Assembly: GCA_900319985.1 (NCBI GenBank) | Contig: ONQL01000053.1 | Location: 1-20,313 of the forward strand | Origin: an uncultured Methanobrevibacter sp. | Lineage (GTDB): Archaea; Methanobacteriota; Methanobacteria; Methanobacteriales; Methanobacteriaceae | Direction of reading: 5' to 3' | DNA: 20,313 nucleotides | Shown here: one piece after another, positions 15,991 through 20,313 of the stretch | How the letters are laid out: every line of letters begins with the position of its first letter | Numbering within the stretch: the first letter of the stretch is position 1 | Notes under the pieces: generated by a model | What the model saw: only the letters and a program-made list of their open reading frames with translations | What the model was told of the DNA's origin: nothing | Database searches by the model: none | Program-made: the position numbers and the translations under genes

Positions 15991-16024
15991 ATTAGGATTT
16001 TCCTAATCTTTTCTTTTTTTATTT
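15990..16024 (+). terminator. Stem-loop plus T-tract after aglB
   Basis: Gattagga (15990-15997) pairs perfectly with tcctaatc (16001-16008) around a TTT loop, followed by a long T-rich run to ~16024. It overlaps the last base of the aglB stop codon. The next gene starts at 16041, so read-through or a promoter within the T-rich stretch must serve that gene. Confidence 0.65.
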
Positions 16025-16040
16025 TAATTATGGTGATTTA

Positions 16041-17135
16041 ATGGGTATAGAAGAGAAGATAAAAGATATTGAAGAAGAAATTCAAAAGACACCATATAAT
16101 AAAGCTACTTCACACCATATCGGTAAGCTTAAGGCAAAACTATCAAAACTTAAGGAGGAGTCTTTACAAAGAAGCAGTGGAGGTACTAAAGGTCAAGGTT
16201 TCCATGTTAAAAAGTCTGGAGACGCTACCGTGGTTCTTGTAGGATTTCCGTCTGTTGGTAAATCTACTCTCTTAAATAATATTACAAATGCAGAAAGTAA
16301 AGTTGGTGCCTATCAGTTCACAACTTTGGATATCGTTCCGGGCGTAATGGAACATAAGAACGCTAAGATACAGGTTTTTGATATTCCTGGAATTATTACT
16401 GGTGCAAGTAGCGGTAAAGGAAGAGGTAAAGAAATTCTATCTGTTGCAAGAACTGCTGATTTGATTCTGGTTGTTTTGGATACCTTGAATCCGCAGCATA
16501 TTGACGTCATTGTAAAAGAACTAAGAGCTATTGGAATCAGACCGAATGAACAGCCTCCTGACGTAACTGTCAAAAGGAAAAAGCTTGGCGGTGTAAAAGT
16601 ATCATCCACCTGTCCGTTATCTCATTTGGATGAAAAGACCATAAGGTCCATTCTTAATGAATATGGCTATATCAATGCTGATGTGCTGTTTAGGGATGAC
16701 GTGACTATGGATCAGTTTATTGACGTTTTGGACAGGAACAAATCCTATGTTCCGATGCTGGTTCTGTTGAATAAGGTCGATTTGGTCGATGAGGCTTACA
16801 TTGAAGAGCTGAAAAAATACATTCCGGAGTTCATTCCGATTTCAGCCGACAAGAATACCAATATCGATGAGCTGAAGGACATTATATTCGATAATCTTGA
16901 TTTGGTAAGGGTGTATTTAAAGCCTCAAGGAAGAAAAGCTGATATGGAAGATCCGTTGGTTATTAAGAAAGGCTCTACTGTAATCGATGCCTGTAGGAAA
17001 CTGCACAGGGAATTCGTAAAGAACTTTAGGCATGCTAAGGTTTGGGGAACCTCTGTCAAATTCCCGGGACAAAAGGTAGGTCCTGACCATGTACTTGACG
17101 ATGAAGACGTTTTAAGAATTATTTTAAAGAAATAA
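16041..17135 (+). CDS. DRG-family (Obg-like) GTP-binding protein with TGS domain
   Basis: This 364-residue translation-associated GTPase is the archaeal homologue of eukaryotic developmentally regulated GTP-binding protein (DRG/Rbg). An N-terminal charged helical hairpin (1-45) precedes the G domain: G1 GFPSVGKST at 68-76, the G2-region TTLD at ~94-97, G3 DIPG at 114-117 and G4 NKVD at 244-247. An S5D2-like insert lies near 150-230, and the C-terminal TGS domain occupies ~287-364, including AKVWGTSVKFPGQKVGPDH. DRG proteins associate with ribosomes. The ATG at 16041 has tggtgat just upstream. A T-run (17142-17157) follows the stop without a clear stem. Confidence 0.93.
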   Translation: MGIEEKIKDIEEEIQKTPYNKATSHHIGKLKAKLSKLKEESLQRSSGGTKGQGFHVKKSGDATVVLVGFPSVGKSTLLNNITNAESKVGAYQFTTLDIVPGVMEHKNAKIQVFDIPGIITGASSGKGRGKEILSVARTADLILVVLDTLNPQHIDVIVKELRAIGIRPNEQPPDVTVKRKKLGGVKVSSTCPLSHLDEKTIRSILNEYGYINADVLFRDDVTMDQFIDVLDRNKSYVPMLVLLNKVDLVDEAYIEELKKYIPEFIPISADKNTNIDELKDIIFDNLDLVRVYLKPQGRKADMEDPLVIKKGSTVIDACRKLHREFVKNFRHAKVWGTSVKFPGQKVGPDHVLDDEDVLRIILKK

Positions 17136-17163
17136 TTCCTCTTTTTTTATTTTTTTTGATAAT

Positions 17164-17709
17164 ATGTGTAAATCTATTTTTATCACCGGCACTCCATGTA
17201 CCGGAAAAACTACTGTTAGTGAAGTTTTAGCCTCTAAATTAAATTGCAGATTGGTTAAAATTAACGATTTGGCAATTGAAAATGATTTTGTTTTAGGAAT
17301 CGATGATGATAAGGGTTATAAGGTCATTGACATTCCTGCACTCAATGAAAAGGTGTCTGAAATCATTTCCGATAGTGATGAGATGCTAATTTTTGAAGGG
17401 CATCTGGCTCATTTGTGCGATGGCGCTGATGAGATAATTGTTTTAAGGGTCAGGCCAGAGATTCTGCAGTCCAGACTTGAAGCCCGTAATTATTCTGAAG
17501 CTAAAATACGTGAAAACCTTGAAGCTGAAGCGATGGGAGTTTGTACAGCAGAAGCATATGACATTTATGGTGAAAACATCTCTGAAATCGATGTAAGTGA
17601 TTTAATTGTGGAAGAGATTGTTGATGTGCTTTCCGATGTAATTTCAGGTAGCAGGACTTATCCTGTTGGTGAAATTGACTTTATGGATTGGCTGATTTCA
17701 AATTCTTAA
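17164..17709 (+). CDS. Fap7/AK6-type adenylate kinase-like P-loop protein
   Basis: The 181-residue protein has the Walker A loop GTPCTGKTT at 9-17. The middle segment FEGHLAHLCDGADEIIVLRVRP matches archaeal homologues of Fap7/hCINAP (AK6), followed by a lid-like region SRLEARNYSEAKIRENLEAEAMG. These proteins have NMP-kinase or ATPase activity, and in eukaryotes and archaea they take part in maturation of the small ribosomal subunit through uS11. Proximity to a ribosome-linked GTPase and to a translation gene block fits that role. The ATG at 17164 lacks a clear ribosome binding site and sits 6 nt after a T-run, so its expression may be leaderless or coupled to the upstream gene. No key motif is missing. 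Confidence 0.87.
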   Translation: MCKSIFITGTPCTGKTTVSEVLASKLNCRLVKINDLAIENDFVLGIDDDKGYKVIDIPALNEKVSEIISDSDEMLIFEGHLAHLCDGADEIIVLRVRPEILQSRLEARNYSEAKIRENLEAEAMGVCTAEAYDIYGENISEIDVSDLIVEEIVDVLSDVISGSRTYPVGEIDFMDWLISNS

Positions 17710-18035
17710 TTATTAGCAATTTTTCATGCTTAAAGCATTTTTTCTAAATCATGTTGAATTTTTGAAGCTAAAGATGTCTCTATTGGAAATCTTCAGAAAA
17801 TATCAAAGATATTGGCAACGAAGCAGATGCAACCTTTTTTTTAATTTTTTTCTAAAGTATCTGAAATACTTAAAAAAATACATACCTTTATAAATAGGGA
17901 TAAACATATTTATTCTTAATATTCATATTAACCTAAGGTTCATTTTTAACTATGGTTTTTGTTTTAATTTGCGCAAATCATTTTAATTCAATTTTGAATA
18001 TTATATCCTATTTTCATGATTATGAGGAGGATATT
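17710..18035. other. Spacer before rnp4 with weak hairpin and TATA box
   Basis: After the kinase stop, atgct (17726-17730) and agcat (17734-17738) can form a short stem followed by a T-run, a possible terminator. From 17760 to 17830 there is a less AT-rich patch ending in ggcaacgaagcagatgcaac. It could be a gene remnant or an unrecognised small RNA, but no start codon, ribosome binding site or RNA family was identified. A strong TATA-like tttataaata lies at 17887-17896. The stretch 17952-18035 is open in the rnp4 frame but probably untranslated. Confidence 0.5.
17887..17896 (+). promoter_or_regulatory. TATA box for the rnp4-led operon
   Basis: Tttataaata, preceded by A-rich sequence ending in tacatacc (BRE-like), is one of the best TATA matches in the window. 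With a start site near 17915-17920 the leader of rnp4 would be ~115-120 nt, longer than usual here. Confidence 0.5.
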
Positions 18036-18353
18036 TTGAGGAATATTCTTTTTGAGCGTGCTGAGATGGAATTCATCACCCATCCTGAGCGCAGTGACCG
18101 CTATGTCGAGCTTGCTTTGAAGCTGTCCACAAAATACAATACCAAAATCCCTGAAAAATGGAAAAGAAGGTATTGTAGGAAATGCAAGAAATTCCTTTAC
18201 CCTGGTCATAATTGCACCGTCCGGCTAATTAACTCAGAAGTTAATTTTTTTTGTGGTGAATGTGGCCATGTTATGAAAATTCCTTATAGAAAGGAAAAGA
18301 AAATTAAAAGGAGAGCTAAATATGAGTCAATCAAAAAAAGAAATGATGAATAG
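18036..18353 (+). CDS. rnp4: Ribonuclease P protein component 4 (Rpp21/Rnp4)
   Basis: This 105-residue zinc protein assists the RNase P RNA in trimming 5' leaders from pre-tRNAs. N-terminal helices include FERAEMEF and HPERSDRYVELALKLSTKYNTKIP, followed by the zinc ribbon with RYCRKCKKF and FFCGECGHVMKIPYR, and a strongly basic tail. I chose TTG at 18036 because gaggagg (18024-18030) lies 5 nt upstream. An ATG at 17952 in the same frame would add 28 residues but has no binding site, although homologues sometimes carry a slightly longer first helix. Its last 32 nt overlap the start of yhbY, which points to translational coupling. Confidence 0.88.
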   Translation: MRNILFERAEMEFITHPERSDRYVELALKLSTKYNTKIPEKWKRRYCRKCKKFLYPGHNCTVRLINSEVNFFCGECGHVMKIPYRKEKKIKRRAKYESIKKRNDE

Positions 18354-18579
18354 AGCTCTTTCCGCGATGACAATTAATATTGGTAAAGCTGGCGTTAATG
18401 ATAATGTAATTGAAGAAATCAAACGCCAACTGAAAGCTAATGAAATTGTTAAACTTAAATTTGCAAAAAATATCGCTAGAGATAAAGATGATTACATCGA
18501 CGAAATTGTCACTAAAACCAGAGCTCAGCTCATTGACGTTAGAGGACATGTTGCTGTAATCTATAAGAAAAAGCCTTAA
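18322..18579 (+). CDS. yhbY: YhbY-type RNA-binding (CRM domain) protein
   Basis: The 85-residue single CRM domain has the pattern NIGKAGVNDNVIEEIKRQL (the GxxG-type loop corresponds to GKAG), then KLKFAKN and a final RGHVAVIYKKK strand. YhbY-family proteins bind large-subunit precursor rRNA and help ribosome assembly. The ATG at 18322 lies inside the rnp4 gene (32-nt overlap, different frame) and has aaggaga just upstream, so expression is coupled to rnp4. The gene is complete. Confidence 0.92.
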   Translation: MSQSKKEMMNRALSAMTINIGKAGVNDNVIEEIKRQLKANEIVKLKFAKNIARDKDDYIDEIVTKTRAQLIDVRGHVAVIYKKKP

Positions 18580-18586
18580 ACATTAT

Positions 18587-18628
18587 AAATTTAGAGTTAC
18601 AGGCCCTATTTTTTTAGGTCTTAAATTT
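18587..18628. repeat. Imperfect hairpin between yhbY and rps19e
   Basis: Aaatttaga (18587-18595) is nearly complementary to tcttaaattt (18619-18628), and ccta (18605-18608) pairs with tagg (18615-18618) around a T6 loop. It lies 7 nt after the yhbY stop. It could be a partial terminator or an mRNA processing site within the operon. Confidence 0.4.
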
Positions 18629-18675
18629 ACAGTGGATTAAGCTACAATTATTTAATAAAATATTGGAGAATTAAT

Positions 18676-19113
18676 ATGACTACTGTATTTGATGTACCTG
18701 CAGATTTATTAATTGAAAAAGTCGCAGAAGAATTAAAAAATAATGATAAAATCAATTCCCCTGCATGGTCCAATTTTGTTAAGACTGGTGTTCACAAAGA
18801 AAGAAAACCAGAAAACGAAGATTGGTGGTATGTAAGAACTGCTTCTATCATCAGAAGAGTTTACATGGATGGTCCTGTAGGAGTTATGAGTTTAAGAACT
18901 TTCTACGGTGGTAAAAAAGACCGTGGCGTACGTCCTGAAGTATTTAAAAAAGGAAGTGGATCTATTATTAGAAACGCACTTCACCAATTAGAAGACGCAG
19001 GATATGTGGAAAAAGTTGAAGGTGGAAGAGTTGTCTCCCCAGCAGGAAGATCATTCTTAGATAAAATTTCTGCTGAAATCATTAAAGATATTCCTGAACT
19101 TGAAAAATACTAA
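18676..19113 (+). CDS. rps19e: 30S ribosomal protein S19e
   Basis: This 145-residue archaeal/eukaryotic-type small-subunit protein opens TVFDVPADLLIEKVAEELK. It contains the family stretches PAWSNFVKTGVHKER, WWYVRTASIIRRVY, GGKKDRGVRPEVFKKGSGSI and RNALHQLEDAGYVE. The winged-helix-like fold and length are as expected, and there is no N- or C-terminal extension. Ttggag upstream of the ATG serves as ribosome binding site. It is followed after 21 nt by the PDCD5-like gene. Confidence 0.97.
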   Translation: MTTVFDVPADLLIEKVAEELKNNDKINSPAWSNFVKTGVHKERKPENEDWWYVRTASIIRRVYMDGPVGVMSLRTFYGGKKDRGVRPEVFKKGSGSIIRNALHQLEDAGYVEKVEGGRVVSPAGRSFLDKISAEIIKDIPELEKY

Positions 19114-19134
19114 TTATAATTCGGAGAGTTTGAT

Positions 19135-19500
19135 ATGAGCGATTTAGATGAAATTCGTCAAAAAAGAATGGCTGAATTACAAGCTCAACAGGCTGCTATG
19201 CAAAATCAGCAAATGCAGCAACAACAGGCTGCTGCTCAAGCACAACAGCAAGAAGCACAAAGGCAACAGTTCGAAGCTCAGAAAAAACAAATTTTGGGTC
19301 AAATCTTGACTCCTGAAGCTCGTACTAGATTAGGCAATCTCAGATTAACAAAACCTGAACTTGTTGAGCAAATTGAACTTCAATTGATTCAATCAGCTCA
19401 AGCTGGAAGTTTAAGAGGTAAAGTTACAGATGAGCAGTTAAAAGTCTTATTAAGACAAATATCTGGTCAGAAAAGAGAAATTAAAATTACAAGGAAATAA
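19135..19500 (+). CDS. PDCD5-family DNA-binding protein
   Basis: This 121-residue protein starts SDLDEIRQKRMAELQAQQAA, with a long Gln/Ala-rich helix up to ~residue 45. The conserved three-helix core follows (KQILGQILTPEARTRLGNLRL, KPELVEQIELQLIQSAQAG, VTDEQLKVLLRQISGQ), ending in a basic tail KREIKITRK. It is the archaeal homologue of human PDCD5. Archaeal members are described as nucleic-acid binding, but their cellular role is unclear. Cggaga precedes the ATG by 6-7 nt. It lies in the ribosomal operon next to S19e, as is typical in archaea. The Gln content of the N-terminal helix is unusually high. Confidence 0.93.
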   Translation: MSDLDEIRQKRMAELQAQQAAMQNQQMQQQQAAAQAQQQEAQRQQFEAQKKQILGQILTPEARTRLGNLRLTKPELVEQIELQLIQSAQAGSLRGKVTDEQLKVLLRQISGQKREIKITRK

Positions 19501-19505
19501 TATCG

Positions 19506-20087
19506 ATGAAAGCTGGTGTATTATATAGTGGTGGTAAGGATTCATCCTTCATGGCTGTCATGCTTAAGAGATTAGGTCTTGAAGTGGAATTGTGCACTGC
19601 TAACTTTGGAGTTTACAAATCATACATTCCAGCATCCAAATCAGCGGAATCCTTAGGTTTCAATCATAGGGTTTTAGATTTAGATATCGAACTGCTTGAT
19701 AAAACCTGCGACATGATAATGAATGACGGATTTCCAAACGACGGAATCAAGTACATTCATGAAAACGTCATCGAAAGGGTTGCTGATGAATATGATATTA
19801 TTGCTGATGGGACAAGACGTGATGACAGGACTCCCAAACTCAATGTCAATCAGATAAGAAGTCTCGAAGACAGAAAAAACGTCCAGTATATCAACTTGGA
19901 CAGTTTCGGTCACAAATCCGTTAAGCTGATTACCTCCAATCTGTTTGAAATTTCCCATGAAAAGTCAAACAAGGACAACAGTTCTGATTATGAGGTGGAA
20001 ATAAGGACTCTGATTGATGAGAAAGGAGGAAATTCATTGGACATATTCCCGGAACATTATCAAACTCGCGTTATTGGATATAAATAA
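19506..20087 (+). CDS. PP-loop ATPase-like protein of unknown function
   Basis: This 193-residue protein begins MKAGVLYSGGKDSS. The SGGKDS pyrophosphate loop is at 8-13, the hallmark of N-type ATP pyrophosphatases that adenylate tRNA bases, asparagine precursors or similar targets. Further features are YIPASKSAESLGFNHRVLDLD, ADGTRRDDRTPK (~98-109) and a C-terminal half ending HYQTRVIGYK. It corresponds to the archaeal family COG2117 (related in older annotation to a tRNA 2-thiouridylase subunit). There is no zinc-binding Cys cluster or THUMP domain, so the target is unknown. It starts 5 nt after the upstream stop without a clear ribosome binding site, indicating coupling. Its place between PDCD5 and L39e suggests a translation or RNA-modification role. 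Confidence 0.82.
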   Translation: MKAGVLYSGGKDSSFMAVMLKRLGLEVELCTANFGVYKSYIPASKSAESLGFNHRVLDLDIELLDKTCDMIMNDGFPNDGIKYIHENVIERVADEYDIIADGTRRDDRTPKLNVNQIRSLEDRKNVQYINLDSFGHKSVKLITSNLFEISHEKSNKDNSSDYEVEIRTLIDEKGGNSLDIFPEHYQTRVIGYK

Positions 20088-20110
20088 TAATTATTATTAC
20101 AGGTGAGAAA

Positions 20111-20266
20111 ATGAGTAGAAATAAACCATTAGCTAAAAAATTAAGAATGGCAAAAGCAAATAAACAAAATAGGAGAATTCCAATCTGGGCTTATGCTAAA
20201 ACTAACCGTAAACTTAGATACAGACCAAAACCTAGACATTGGAGAAGAAACAGTCTTAAATTATAA
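20111..20266 (+). CDS. rpl39e: 50S ribosomal protein L39e
   Basis: The 51-residue, very basic protein reads MSRNKPLAKKLRMAKANKQN, then RRIPIWAYAKTNRKL and ends WRRNSLKL, a textbook archaeal L39e that lines the polypeptide exit tunnel. Aggtga at 20101-20106 gives a strong ribosome binding site 4 nt before the ATG. It is complete. Confidence 0.97.
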   Translation: MSRNKPLAKKLRMAKANKQNRRIPIWAYAKTNRKLRYRPKPRHWRRNSLKL

Positions 20267-20278
20267 TGAGGGGTTATT

Positions 20279-20313
20279 ATGGAAAGAGTTTACACAATTC
20301 CACTTAGAAATGT
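20279..20313 (+). CDS. rpl31e: 50S ribosomal protein L31e, N-terminal start (partial)
   Basis: The ATG at 20279 follows gaggggt (20268-20274) and reads MERVYTIPLRN before the window ends. The archaeal L31e start and its usual position directly after L39e both support the call. Only eleven codons are visible. Confidence 0.88.
   Translation, partial: MERVYTIPLRN

Noticed and set aside
1..20313. CRISPR arrays, tRNA or rRNA genes, insertion sequences or attachment sites
   Set aside because: No regularly spaced repeats, no cloverleaf with a T-loop signature, no transposase or integrase motifs and no terminal repeat pairs were seen by eye.

Overview
The window looks like a chromosomal segment of a methanogenic archaeon of the order Methanobacteriales, most likely Methanobrevibacter or a close relative. 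The evidence is: AT-rich DNA with archaeal TATA elements and GGTG/GAGG-type ribosome binding sites; archaeal information-processing genes (TATA-binding protein, FEN-1, archaeal topoisomerase I with zinc ribbons, RNase P protein 4, S19e, L39e, L31e); an AglB/STT3 oligosaccharyltransferase; and the 2-oxoacid elongation genes used for coenzyme B. No taxonomy search was run. Most of the window is conserved core genome.

Layout. (a) 1-792, plus strand: the 3' end of S-adenosylhomocysteine hydrolase and a DUF2119 zinc-hydrolase-like gene. (b) 793-2793: an accessory-looking island bounded by AT-rich spacers. It holds an exported or membrane-anchored flavodoxin and, immediately abutting it, a membrane protein with two pairs of histidines spaced like those of dihaem cytochromes b. 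A structured convergent spacer follows. (c) 7871-2794, minus strand: a CYTH/CyaB-type protein, then a tight run of aksA (frameshifted by an apparent ~73-nt internal deletion), aksD/leuC, two tandem chorismate-lyase-like paralogs and fen. (d) 7872-10788, plus strand: a ~500-nt promoter-bearing spacer, tbp, serB fused to a long coiled coil, and an overlooked 53-residue four-cysteine protein. (e) 10932-17709: topA, aglB/stt3, a DRG-family GTPase and a Fap7/AK6-like kinase. (f) 18036-20313: a translation-linked run of rnp4, yhbY, rps19e, pdcd5-like, a PP-loop ATPase, rpl39e and the start of rpl31e.

How the genes work together. AksA and AksD act in the same 2-oxoacid chain-elongation pathway, so the break in aksA matters for the whole minus-strand run unless it is an assembly error. 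TBP and SerB are adjacent with a 12-nt gap and probably co-transcribed. The rnp4 to rpl31e block joins tRNA processing, ribosome assembly and ribosomal proteins.

The most interesting candidate for something under-described is the flavodoxin/putative dihaem membrane pair. Methanobacteriales are textbook methanogens without cytochromes, so an extracytoplasmic flavin plus membrane-haem redox module would be unexpected. This reading rests on motifs and has not been tested.
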